A stretch of 34,609 nt of DNA from Nitrospirota bacterium (lineage in GTDB: Bacteria > Nitrospirota > Thermodesulfovibrionia > Thermodesulfovibrionales > JdFR-85), in the NCBI GenBank assembly GCA_011321725.1, contig DROX01000194.1, positions 1-34,609 on the forward strand, read 5' to 3'. Under the pieces are notes generated by a model. It had not been told where the DNA came from and made no database searches. It was given only the letters and a program-made list of their open reading frames with translations. Shown one piece after another: positions 1 to 7,426 of this stretch (positions are counted from its first letter, which is position 1; each line of letters opens with the position of its first letter). The position numbers and the translations under genes are program-made.

Positions 1-118
1 CTAAAACAAGTAAAGAAACAAACCCTATAGGCCCAGAGGTGGTGAAGAATGCCATGATGAACCACCTCTCTACTCCGAAAAATCTCCGATTTTTCATGGT
101 GCCTTCTTCACTGCTAAC

Positions 119-158
119 CCATCAACTCATCCACTCATCCACCCATCTACCCATCAAC
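119..158. repeat. Tandem repeat, five copies of an 8-bp unit
   Basis: Five adjacent octamers follow the pattern YCATCNAC: CCATCAAC, TCATCCAC, TCATCCAC, CCATCTAC, CCATCAAC. The period is exactly 8 bp, so it is not codon-phased, and no reading frame uses it. The last unit is also the start of the left arm of the 17-bp inverted repeat at 151-167. Copy number may vary between strains. Confidence 0.75.
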
Positions 159-347
159 TGCTCACTGTAATAAGGTGTGGTGCTTATTTTTCTTCGGCAC
201 CCTGCCTTGGTTTATATATTCTGAGATTATTTTGGACACTACTCATTCCTAATAAATATATTATATCACTGGCATCTAAAATAATTCAGTTTTGTTAACA
301 AGGCAGGGCGATAAGAGAGTCAACAGTGAGCAGTGAGCAGTTGATGG
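151..347. repeat. 197-bp segment bounded by perfect 17-bp inverted repeats
   Basis: CCATCAACTGCTCACTG at 151-167 is the exact reverse complement of 331-347. A second, nested inverted repeat lies inside: CCCTGCCTTG at 200-209 against CAAGGCAGGG at 299-308. The interior is AT-rich and encodes nothing recognisable. The arrangement resembles a MITE-like element, but no clear target-site duplication flanks it, so that label is an inference. Confidence 0.55.
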
Positions 348-361
348 TATAAAAATTTTAC

Positions 362-391
362 TTGACTTTTCCTCCCGGTTAATGTCATCAT
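362..391 (+). promoter_or_regulatory. Candidate sigma70 promoter for the cold-shock gene
   Basis: TTGACT (362-367), an 18-bp spacer and CATCAT (386-391, 4 of 6 matches to TATAAT). Transcription would begin near 398 and give a leader of about 120 nt that contains the hairpin at 429-456. Long structured leaders are usual for csp mRNAs. The -10 match is weak, so this is tentative. Confidence 0.35.
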
Positions 392-428
392 AGGGACAAG
401 TTTCAGAGGTTTTTGTATGCTTAACACG

Positions 429-466
429 GGCCACAAAGACTTTGAGCTTTGTGGCCTTTATTTTTA
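429..466 (+). terminator. Hairpin with T-rich tail in the csp leader
   Basis: GGCCACAAAG (429-438) pairs perfectly with CTTTGTGGCC (447-456) around an 8-nt loop, followed by TTTATTTTTAGG. It looks like an intrinsic terminator. It lies about 50 nt upstream of the cold-shock start codon with no gene visible before it, so it is either the end of an upstream transcript or an attenuator in the csp leader. Confidence 0.55.
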
Positions 467-516
467 GGCAACATCCTTTCTGATACTTGATCTCACAATG
501 GAAAGGAGGTGCAGCA

Positions 517-717
517 ATGATTAGTGGAACAGTAAAATGGTTCAACGACACAAAGGGCTATGGTTTCATCACAAGTGAAGATGGCACTGATGTATTTGTC
601 CATTACTCATCCATAGAGGGTAATGGCTTCAAGTCACTGGCAGAAGGTGATGAAGTAAGCTTCAGCATTGAGCAGGGCAGCAAAGGCCCAAAGGCAATTA
701 ATGTGGTTAAAATATAA
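517..717 (+). CDS. Cold-shock domain protein (CspA family)
   Basis: A 66-residue single cold-shock domain, the usual size of CspA-type RNA chaperones that bind single-stranded RNA/DNA and melt secondary structure. The RNP1 motif (KGYGFI, residues 13-18) and the RNP2 motif (DVFVHY, residues 25-30) are both intact, and the N-terminal [10 protein letters not shown] stretch is typical. The start at 517 is chosen over an in-frame TTG at 487 because a strong Shine-Dalgarno sequence (AAGGAGGT, 503-510) lies just before it and the shorter protein matches family length. It is monocistronic: a strong terminator follows at 741. The leader has a hairpin that could make expression temperature-dependent; that is inference. 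Which paralogue it is (CspA, CspC, CspD) cannot be decided from sequence alone. Confidence 0.96.
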   Translation: MISGTVKWFNDTKGYGFITSEDGTDVFVHYSSIEGNGFKSLAEGDEVSFSIEQGSKGPKAINVVKI

Positions 718-740
718 TTGACCAACAATTTTGCCACTTA

Positions 741-772
741 AAACGCCCCTTTAACGAAAGGGGCGTTTTTTA
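741..772 (+). terminator. Intrinsic terminator of the cold-shock gene
   Basis: A perfect 12-bp stem, AAACGCCCCTTT (741-752) with AAAGGGGCGTTT (757-768), around a 4-nt loop, runs into a T tract. It is 23 nt after the cold-shock stop codon and is the clearest Rho-independent terminator in the window. Confidence 0.93.
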
Positions 773-858
773 TTGGGATCATGTCTGACGAGAGTGTTAT
801 ACCTAAAATCTGCGATAGAAAAAGGTTATGGGTACTGCAGGTCTGAAGAGCAACGATC

Positions 859-867
859 TGTTATAAT
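859..867 (+). promoter_or_regulatory. Extended -10 promoter, candidate leaderless start
   Basis: TGTTATAAT is a perfect extended -10 element (TG-N-TATAAT). No -35-like hexamer lies at 16-18 bp upstream. The -10 ends 8 nt before the ATG at 876, so transcription would begin at or within about 2 nt of the start codon. No Shine-Dalgarno sequence precedes this ATG, which fits a leaderless mRNA. Confidence 0.6.
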
Positions 868-875
868 ATAGAAAT

Positions 876-2069
876 ATGAAGACAGCCGTAGAAGAAGAGA
901 CCTTTGAGTACCTTAAAAGGATAAGACGGAAACTCCATCAGTACCCGGAGCCATCCTTTCAGGAGTTCAAGACCTCGGAGATAATATCCGAGGAGCTGAA
1001 AAGGCTTTCCATCTGGCACAAGAAGGGGATCGGGAAGACAGGCATAATCGCCAGGCTTGATTCACCCTACGAGAATGCACCCACTATAGCCCTGCGGGCT
1101 GACATGGATGCACTCCCCATTGAAGAAAAAACAGGACTGCCCTTCAGTTCCCGACACCCCGGCTATATGCATGCCTGTGGGCATGATGGCCATATGGCCA
1201 TACTCCTGGGAGCTGCAAAACTTCTGAGGGATTCAGGGCCTGAAGGGAATGTGGTGTTCATCTTTCAACCTGCCGAAGAGGGTGGTGGTGGAGCAAGGGT
1301 AATGATAGAGGCAGGTGCTGTTGATGATGTGGATATGATATTTGGTGGACACATTGATATGCATTTCCCGATGGATACCATTGCAATCAGGCATTATATG
1401 GATTCCTCCTACACGGACAGCCTTGAGATCAGGATTGTTGGTAAAGGTGGACATGCCGCACGCCCTCATGAGACCGTAGATGCTGTGGTGGTAGGAAGTC
1501 TCTTCGTGACCTCACTGCAAACCATAATCTCACGCACTATAGATCCACTGAATCCAGCCGTGATAAGCATAGGGAGTTTCCATGCCGGCCGTGCCTATAA
1601 CGCCATTGCTGATGATGCCGTTCTCAGGGGCACCATAAGAACAACGGAGAAGAAGACAAGAGAGATGATCATAAAGAGGATCAAACAGACAGCCTCCTCC
1701 TTTTCCTCTCTTTATGGTGCGGAGATATACGTCTCTGTACAGGAGGGTTATCCGCCTGTCATAAACCACCCTGTTGCCTACAGGATCGCAAGGGATGCGG
1801 CAAAGGCTGTTGTGGGAGAGGACAACTTCCTGAGGGTGGAACAGCCCAGCATGGGTGGAGAGGATTTCTCCTACTACCTGCTTGAGGTGCCAGGCTGTTT
1901 TGTCAGGTTTGGTGCCCAGAGAGGCCCTCACAGATCAGCACCTGCCCATAGCTGCCAGTTTGATTTTGACGAAGGGGTTTTGCTGACAGGAACACTTTTT
2001 TATACAGAGATCGTTAAAAGAGCAACAGCCTTTCTGAGGGAAAACAGTGCTTCTCTTCAAGAAAAGTAA
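876..2069 (+). CDS. M20 family metal-dependent amidohydrolase (M20D)
   Basis: A 397-residue member of the M20D group (N-acyl-amino acid amidohydrolase, hippurate hydrolase, IAA-amino acid hydrolase), cytosolic with no signal peptide. These enzymes hydrolyse the amide bond of N-acylated or peptidyl amino acids with a dinuclear metal centre. Visible metal-site residues are the MHACGHDGH motif (Cys101, His103), Glu134/Glu135 in QPAEEGGGGA, His159 and His358. The dimerisation (lid) domain is roughly residues 185-295. The SMGGEDFSYYL motif near 325-335 is typical. It is first in an operon: its last 23 nt overlap the next gene. No ribosome-binding site is seen, and the promoter suggests leaderless translation. 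The substrate cannot be named; the neighbours (carboxylate-amine ligase and gamma-glutamyltransferase) hint at gamma-glutamyl or similar amides, which is inference. Confidence 0.92.
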   Translation: MKTAVEEETFEYLKRIRRKLHQYPEPSFQEFKTSEIISEELKRLSIWHKKGIGKTGIIARLDSPYENAPTIALRADMDALPIEEKTGLPFSSRHPGYMHACGHDGHMAILLGAAKLLRDSGPEGNVVFIFQPAEEGGGGARVMIEAGAVDDVDMIFGGHIDMHFPMDTIAIRHYMDSSYTDSLEIRIVGKGGHAARPHETVDAVVVGSLFVTSLQTIISRTIDPLNPAVISIGSFHAGRAYNAIADDAVLRGTIRTTEKKTREMIIKRIKQTASSFSSLYGAEIYVSVQEGYPPVINHPVAYRIARDAAKAVVGEDNFLRVEQPSMGGEDFSYYLLEVPGCFVRFGAQRGPHRSAPAHSCQFDFDEGVLLTGTLFYTEIVKRATAFLRENSASLQEK

Positions 2070-3144
2070 GGGGCCCACCATCGGTGTAGAACTGGAATTA
2101 CAGATTATTGATTGTGAAAGTTATGACCTCATAAACATGGCCCCCCAGGTATTGAAAAAGACAGACCCATCCTTCAGAAAAAGAATAAAGGAGGAGTTCC
2201 TGAAGTCAATGATAGAGCTTAACACAGATGTATGTGAGAACCTGCAGGAAGTGGAAGCTGATCTCAGGGCATCTCTCCATCATCTAAATGAAGTACTTAA
2301 ACCTTTAAATGCAATTTTCTACTCAGCCAGTCTCCATCCCTTTGCAAGGGGCAACAAACAGCTGGTAAGTGAAAACCCACGATACTTAAAGATCATGGAG
2401 GAGCTACAGATCGTTGGAAGGAGGTTTATCACACAGGGGCTTCACGTACATATCGGCGTGGAGGGTCCTGAGAAGGCTGTAAACATAACAAACACAATCA
2501 GGATATACCTTCCCCTTCTGCTTGCATTGTCAACCTCGTCACCCTTTTATGAGGGCGAGTATACAGGCCTCTATTCCTACAGGACGAAACTCTTTGAAGC
2601 TCTCCCCAAGGCAGGCATGCCCGACTACATATATGGATGGGATGGTTTTACAAGGCTTGTTGATACACTCCTCAGGGCAGGGTATATTGATTCTGTAAAG
2701 GATCTATGGTGGGATGTGAGGCCCCATCCGGAATTTGGCACCGTGGAGGTGCGTATCTGTGATATTCCCTGCAGACTCCGTGACATATTGGCAATAACCG
2801 CACTGATTCAGGCACTTGTTGTATATACAGCGAAGATGCCTCCCCAGCCGGATACGAACATACAGATACTGAGGCTGAACAAATGGCAGGCAGCCAGATA
2901 CGGGCTTGATGGTTTATTTGCAGACCCATCCACAGGGAGGCAATTACCAATCAGGCAGGCCATAGAGGACCTTCTTATCATGCTTGAAGCAGAGGCCACC
3001 ACCCTTGGTTCAGGGGATTATCTGCAGTGCGTAAATGATATCCTCAAGGAGGGGACAGGTGCGGACCTGCAGATGAAATACTATGAAAAGACGGAGGATT
3101 TCAGAGAGGTTATCAAAATGCTCACCCTGGAGTTCTATAAATGA
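2047..3144 (+). CDS. GCS2/YbdK-type carboxylate-amine ligase (glutamate-cysteine ligase-like)
   Basis: A 365-residue protein of the GCS2 (YbdK) family, ATP-dependent ligases related to glutamate-cysteine ligase that join a carboxylate, often the gamma-carboxyl of glutamate, to an amine. Family signatures in order: GVELELQIID near the N-terminus; QGLHVHIGV around residues 133-141; a LPLLLALSTSSPF stretch near 155-167; and the WWDVRPHPEFGTVEVRICD block near 221-239. The start is GTG at 2047, inside the end of the preceding gene (23-nt overlap), preceded by a GAGGGA Shine-Dalgarno. The stop overlaps the next start by 4 nt, indicating translational coupling. YbdK proteins have weak glutamate-cysteine ligase activity and their true amine is often unknown, so a role in glutathione synthesis should not be assumed; no glutathione synthetase gene is present here. 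Confidence 0.9.
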   Translation: MLLFKKSKGPTIGVELELQIIDCESYDLINMAPQVLKKTDPSFRKRIKEEFLKSMIELNTDVCENLQEVEADLRASLHHLNEVLKPLNAIFYSASLHPFARGNKQLVSENPRYLKIMEELQIVGRRFITQGLHVHIGVEGPEKAVNITNTIRIYLPLLLALSTSSPFYEGEYTGLYSYRTKLFEALPKAGMPDYIYGWDGFTRLVDTLLRAGYIDSVKDLWWDVRPHPEFGTVEVRICDIPCRLRDILAITALIQALVVYTAKMPPQPDTNIQILRLNKWQAARYGLDGLFADPSTGRQLPIRQAIEDLLIMLEAEATTLGSGDYLQCVNDILKEGTGADLQMKYYEKTEDFREVIKMLTLEFYK

Positions 3145-4553
3145 AGGGTGCCGTTGCTTCAGGGCACCACCTTACCACAGATGCGGCAATAGAGATCCTT
3201 GACAGGGGAGGAACCGCCTTTGATGCCCTGGTGGCTGCAGGGTTTGCCGCCACTGTCACAGAGCCGACCCTTACGAGCCTTGGCGGTGGCGGGTTCTGCC
3301 TGGTTCACAGGGCTGACAGGAGGGAAACGGTCCTTTATGATTTCTTTGTCAATACCCCCGGGCTGGGTCAGGACCTTACAAAAAAGCCTCAACTGATCCC
3401 TGTTGATCTTCAGTTCAGATCCACCCTGCAGAGGTTCTATATCGGGCCTGGTTCTGTTGCTGTGCCGGGTATGCTGAGAGGTCTGCTGGACTGTTACACC
3501 GGGCTCTGCAACATGGATATTGATGACATCATAGCACCTGCGATAAGATACCTGAACGAGGGTGTCACGCTTACAGCACAACAGTGTTATCAGCTACAGA
3601 TCCTCAGACCAATCCTTAATTTCAGCAGCTATGGGAAAGAGATTTTCAGACCTGACCGCAGGGGAAGGATCTACAACCCCCTTCTCAAGGAGTTTCTCTC
3701 TCTGAGATCAATAAGCAGATGGCTTGATATATTTTATGGTTCAGGTGCTAAAAAACTCCAGGAAGAGATGCAAAAAGAGGGGGCATGGCTAAACCTCAGG
3801 GACATGCAGAGATATGAAACCGTGAAAAGAGCACCTCTGAGATGTAATTATCGCGGTTTTGAGATAATCACCAACCCGCCACCATCATCAGGAGGCTCAC
3901 TAATCTGTGCTGCCCTGGGACATATGGACAGGCATGAATACAGTAACCTTTCCTTTGCTGAACGTATGCTCCTGAGGGTAAGGGCAATGGAAGAGATGAT
4001 TCAACTGAAGGCCTCCTCAGCAGGCACCACGCACATAAGCATCATTGACTCCCGGGGGAATGCTGCATCAATGACCACATCAAATGGCACAGGCTCTGGC
4101 TGCTTCTTCCCGGATACGGGGATCATGCTCAACAACATGATGGGAGAGGATGATCTCCATCCAGAGGGCTTCTTCACCCTTCCTCCGGGTACAAGGATAG
4201 GCTCCATGATGTCGCCCACATTTATCAGGAAAGGAGACCTCATCCACGCCATCCTTGGCAGTGGCGGCAGCAAAAGGATTCGTACTGCCATACTCCAGGT
4301 CATCTCAAACCTCATAGATGAGTCAATGGATGTCAGAGATGCTGTTAATTTCCCCCGGTTCCACCTTGATGACAAAGGTGTCCTCCAGGTGGAACCGGGC
4401 TTTCCTGATGAGATAATAAAAAGGCTTGAAGGGGATTACACCCTGAATGTCTGGACAGAGAAGGATCTCTACTTCGGGGGTGTCCACACTGTAACGGCTG
4501 ATTTTTCAGGAGCAGGCGACCCCCGCAGGGATGGCTCATTCAGGAGGATATAA
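3141..4553 (+). CDS. Gamma-glutamyltransferase family Ntn-hydrolase, short and without signal peptide
   Basis: A 470-residue gamma-glutamyltranspeptidase-like enzyme, an autoprocessing N-terminal nucleophile hydrolase that cleaves or transfers gamma-glutamyl groups. The N-terminus (MKGAVASGHH, then GGTAFDALVAAGFAATV and SLGGGGFCLV) matches the start of mature GGTs. The Thr-Thr-His of the autocleavage site is at residues 296-298, so Thr296 is the predicted nucleophile; NPPPSSGGSL (245-254), MSPT (357-360) and GSGGSKRIRTAILQ (373-386) are the other family blocks. It is shorter than the usual 530-580 residues and has no Sec signal, whereas most bacterial GGTs are periplasmic, so a cytoplasmic role is suggested. 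The ATGA overlap with the ligase gene supports co-translation. It could degrade, or trim, the product of that ligase (inference). Confidence 0.9.
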   Translation: MKGAVASGHHLTTDAAIEILDRGGTAFDALVAAGFAATVTEPTLTSLGGGGFCLVHRADRRETVLYDFFVNTPGLGQDLTKKPQLIPVDLQFRSTLQRFYIGPGSVAVPGMLRGLLDCYTGLCNMDIDDIIAPAIRYLNEGVTLTAQQCYQLQILRPILNFSSYGKEIFRPDRRGRIYNPLLKEFLSLRSISRWLDIFYGSGAKKLQEEMQKEGAWLNLRDMQRYETVKRAPLRCNYRGFEIITNPPPSSGGSLICAALGHMDRHEYSNLSFAERMLLRVRAMEEMIQLKASSAGTTHISIIDSRGNAASMTTSNGTGSGCFFPDTGIMLNNMMGEDDLHPEGFFTLPPGTRIGSMMSPTFIRKGDLIHAILGSGGSKRIRTAILQVISNLIDESMDVRDAVNFPRFHLDDKGVLQVEPGFPDEIIKRLEGDYTLNVWTEKDLYFGGVHTVTADFSGAGDPRRDGSFRRI

Positions 4554-4557
4554 TGGA

Positions 4558-4586
4558 TTGATTTTATTTATTTTTATAGTTATAAT
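4558..4586 (+). promoter_or_regulatory. Sigma70 promoter for the zinc-ribbon response regulator
   Basis: TTGATT (4558-4563), a 17-bp spacer and a perfect TATAAT (4581-4586). It starts 4 nt after the gamma-glutamyltransferase stop codon. Transcription would start near 4593, leaving a leader of about 22 nt that carries an AAGGG ribosome-binding site (4599-4603). The response regulator is therefore probably independent of the upstream operon. Confidence 0.75.
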
Positions 4587-4614
4587 ATTGGAAACCTGAA
4601 GGGAACCGGTTTAT

Positions 4615-5202
4615 ATGGAGGGGAAGACAAAATACTGTCTCTGCTGTGACGAGGAGGTCCCCTACAATGTGATTGAAAGGCATGAAAGAAGGGAACTCAC
4701 CTGTCAGTATTGCGGCTTCACCCTTGATGTGGAAAAACTCTGGGAGAAGAAGCAACCCCGTACGAACTCAATAGCATTAATAGCAGAGGATTCCCGGTTC
4801 ATACGGACCCTCCTGAAGGAGATGTTGCTCAAGAAGTCCATAGTGAAGGAGGTCAATGATTCTGAAAATGGCCTTGATTTTGTCTCAGCCTATACCCGCT
4901 TGCTCAATGAAAAGAAAAGACCGGCCTTTGTAATACTTGACCTGAACATGCCGGTAATGGATGGCCTGACCGCTGCCAGAACCATGAGGGCACTTGAGAA
5001 GAAGATGTCCGTCCCCAATACACCGATCATATTCTTCTCTTCAATAAAGGCAGATGATGGGCTCAAGAAACAGATGGCACTCCTTGCACCTGCAAACTAC
5101 ATAAACAAAGGTTCATCACCTGAACCAGAGGCTCTTGCAAGGAGGGTGGGGTTTCTGCTGAATTTCATATTGGAGCAGAGACAGGGCGGTTCAGCTGTGT
5201 AG
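4615..5202 (+). CDS. Response regulator with N-terminal zinc-ribbon-like domain
   Basis: 195 residues. Residues 1-45 carry a Cys cluster (Cys8, Cys10, Cys11 and a CQYC pair at Cys30/Cys33) that looks like a zinc ribbon. Residues 52-185 form a receiver domain: acidic pair Glu58-Asp59, phospho-acceptor Asp109 in VILDLNMPVMDG, and conserved Lys165. There is no HTH, GGDEF or other classical output domain, so the zinc ribbon may be the output or a docking element for protein or nucleic acid (inference). The gene has its own promoter. Its 3' end overlaps by 12 nt, tail to tail, the hybrid histidine kinase gene on the other strand, which is a plausible phosphodonor by proximity only. Confidence 0.87.
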   Translation: MEGKTKYCLCCDEEVPYNVIERHERRELTCQYCGFTLDVEKLWEKKQPRTNSIALIAEDSRFIRTLLKEMLLKKSIVKEVNDSENGLDFVSAYTRLLNEKKRPAFVILDLNMPVMDGLTAARTMRALEKKMSVPNTPIIFFSSIKADDGLKKQMALLAPANYINKGSSPEPEALARRVGFLLNFILEQRQGGSAV

Positions 5203-7422
5203 CAACTCCCTTATCACCACTGCAATATCCTTTATCTCAAAGGGTTTCGTAACGATCCTGTCAAAGCACTGGAGCATGTGCCGCTGGTCATCCGGCATCA
5301 GGGGGTATCCACTTACAGCAATGACCTTGACATCAGGCCTGATCTCCCTTACCCTGTTGCAGAATTCCATCCCGCCCATCTCGGGCATAACCAGGTCTGT
5401 CAGGATGAGCGCTATCTCATCGCTTTTCTGCCTGAACACATCCAGTGCCTCAACACCATTTGTAACACTAACAGTCCTGTACTGGAGCTCTCCAAGAAGT
5501 GTGGTGAGGAAGTTCCTCACCTCCTCATTGTCTTCAACAATCAGCAGGATCTCTCCCTGTCCCATGGGGTAGGGATGATGTTTTGTGGGCTTGGTGGAAA
5601 CCTCAGCGTCTGTCTCGGGCAGATAAATGGTAAAGACCGTACCCTTGCCCACCTCTGAACGGACATCAATAAAACCACCGTGCTGGGTGATGATCCCGTA
5701 AACCTGGGAGAGGCCAAGCCCTGTGCCATGTCCAACGGGCTTTGTAGTATAGAAGGGTTCAAAGATGTGGGGAAGGCATTCATGAGGAATCCCGGAACCC
5801 GTGTCGGTGAAATCAATAACCACCCACCTTCCAGGGGGCATATCAGGAAAAGGAGGATGCTCCAGGTACTCCTTCCTGACCGTTATGTGTATCTTCCCGC
5901 CTTCCGGCATTGCATCCTTGGCATTCACAACAAGGTTCGTAAAGACCTGCTGCATCTTGGCAGGATCAGCACATACCTTGCACCTTTCAAGTTGTGTGGA
6001 AAATTCAATCCTGATCGTCTCGGGCACCACCCTGGCTGCAAACCTGACAAACTCCCTCATAAACGATACAAGATCAAAGACCGCCTCCTCGGATACGGAT
6101 TTTCTTGAAAAGTCCAGTATCTGTTTCACCATATTTGCAGCCCTGATTCCGCTCTGTAGAATGATATCAATCCTCTTCTTCACATAGTAGGGTAGCCCCT
6201 CCTCTGACATCAACATCTCTGCATATCCGATTATCCCTGTGAGGATGTTATTAAAGTCATGGGCAATGCCTGCTGCCAGCTGTCCCACAGCGGCAAGCCT
6301 TTCCTGCGCAAGCAGTTTTTCTTCTGTTTTTCTCTCCTCTGTAACATCCCTTATGATAAAGACAATACCAAGCACCCTGCCGTCAGCCCTTACACGCCTG
6401 CCACCAATCTCAAAAATCCTTTCCACAGCACCCGATTTTCTTGACACCTCGTTCCAGATGATAGCGGGAGGGGAGATTATATACTCCTCAATGGGCTTAC
6501 CCTGCAGGGCTGTTATTGTATCACCGGGTTTCAGCCCCTCAAGATAAGCCAGATATTCGGCAGCCAGTGGTGTGGCATGTGCAAGGGTATGATCGCTGTC
6601 AATAAAGAAGACCCCCACAGGAAGGTGCTCAAAGAGGGTGGAAAGAATGTTGTAAAGGCGGGTCTTCTCTTTTTCCGCCTCTACATGATCAGTAATATCA
6701 TCAAGTATCCCATCCACATACTGGGGATTACCATGGATGTCACGTTTAAGGGTTGCATGGATCTCTGCATGGAAGGTGGATCCGTCAATGCGCTTCATCT
6801 CTGTCTTGAAGTCTGTAACAAAGCCTTTCCTGTTCAACTCTTCAACAAGATAATCCCTCTTCTCAGGATGAACGTAGAGGGATTTGAGGTTGTACTCTTT
6901 TATATCATCAAAGTTTAAACAGCCAAATATCTTCAGCCCTGAGGGGTTCATCTCTACAATCCTTCCGTCAATGGTTGACCGGTACACACAGACAGGCAAT
7001 CTGTCAAAGAGGTCCTTGTATCTATGCTCAGCCTCTTTTGCCTTGATGGCAAGGGCTGTCTTCTGAAGCACACCCTTTACAGCTGCGGGAAGCCTCTTGA
7101 AGTGTTTTGGTGATTTAAGGATATAGTCATCAAGGCCGGACTTCATTGCCTCTACAGCAACCTCTTCGCTGCCGGTCCCTGTGAACATAAGCACAGGCTT
7201 TTCAGGATAAAGCTCCTTTACCCTTTTTACCACATCAAGACCGGAGGCCCACTTGAGCTGGTAGTCCGTTATTACAAGGTCAAATCTCCCCCTGGTGAGG
7301 ATATCCTCAAACTCATCCCTGTCCAGCGCCTCCAGGTACTCAACGGACCTGAGCGACTCGTTGAGCACCATTTTCACCATCACTCTGTCATCAGGATTGT
7401 CGTCAACAAGAAGGATTCTCAC
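5191..7422 (-). CDS. Hybrid histidine kinase (REC-PAS-PAS-HisKA-HATPase-REC)
   Basis: 743 residues, soluble, with no membrane segment. Domain order: N-terminal receiver (1-120, Asp53), PAS (about 132-250), a second PAS-like region (about 255-365), HisKA with phospho-acceptor His388 in GIAHDFNNILTGI, HATPase (about 480-605; Asn500 of the N box, DTGSGI 540-545, GTGLG 566-570), and a C-terminal receiver (about 623-743; Asp676, Lys726). The start is GTG at 7422, only 4 nt after the stop of the receiver gene upstream, with AAGGGA as ribosome-binding site. A receiver at both ends suggests it takes input from another kinase and passes phosphate internally or onward. It is the last gene of the minus-strand signalling run. 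No diagnostic output is encoded next to it, so the controlled process is unknown. Confidence 0.94.
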   Translation of the reverse strand: MRILLVDDNPDDRVMVKMVLNESLRSVEYLEALDRDEFEDILTRGRFDLVITDYQLKWASGLDVVKRVKELYPEKPVLMFTGTGSEEVAVEAMKSGLDDYILKSPKHFKRLPAAVKGVLQKTALAIKAKEAEHRYKDLFDRLPVCVYRSTIDGRIVEMNPSGLKIFGCLNFDDIKEYNLKSLYVHPEKRDYLVEELNRKGFVTDFKTEMKRIDGSTFHAEIHATLKRDIHGNPQYVDGILDDITDHVEAEKEKTRLYNILSTLFEHLPVGVFFIDSDHTLAHATPLAAEYLAYLEGLKPGDTITALQGKPIEEYIISPPAIIWNEVSRKSGAVERIFEIGGRRVRADGRVLGIVFIIRDVTEERKTEEKLLAQERLAAVGQLAAGIAHDFNNILTGIIGYAEMLMSEEGLPYYVKKRIDIILQSGIRAANMVKQILDFSRKSVSEEAVFDLVSFMREFVRFAARVVPETIRIEFSTQLERCKVCADPAKMQQVFTNLVVNAKDAMPEGGKIHITVRKEYLEHPPFPDMPPGRWVVIDFTDTGSGIPHECLPHIFEPFYTTKPVGHGTGLGLSQVYGIITQHGGFIDVRSEVGKGTVFTIYLPETDAEVSTKPTKHHPYPMGQGEILLIVEDNEEVRNFLTTLLGELQYRTVSVTNGVEALDVFRQKSDEIALILTDLVMPEMGGMEFCNRVREIRPDVKVIAVSGYPLMPDDQRHMLQCFDRIVTKPFEIKDIAVVIRELLHS

Positions 7423-7426
7423 TTAT

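Larger units (their letters stand above)
1..516. other. Non-coding region upstream of the cold-shock gene
   Basis: No convincing gene is seen on either strand. The stretch holds two small hairpins (35-43 pairing with 61-69 over 9 bp; 77-84 pairing with 88-95 over 8 bp with a 3-nt loop), an 8-bp-period tandem repeat at 119-158, a 17-bp inverted repeat bounding 151-347, and a terminator-like hairpin at 429-456 in front of the cold-shock gene. The density of symmetric elements suggests remnants of a small non-autonomous mobile element or a repeat-rich intergenic spacer. The function is unknown. Confidence 0.6.

Noticed and set aside
119-158. CRISPR repeats
   Set aside because: The 8-bp units are contiguous with no spacers, and no cas genes are present.
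1530-1931. 133-codon antisense reading frame within the M20 gene
   Set aside because: It lies wholly opposite a clearly conserved coding sequence and its translation shows no protein family; the same applies to other long frames opposite or overlapping recognised genes.
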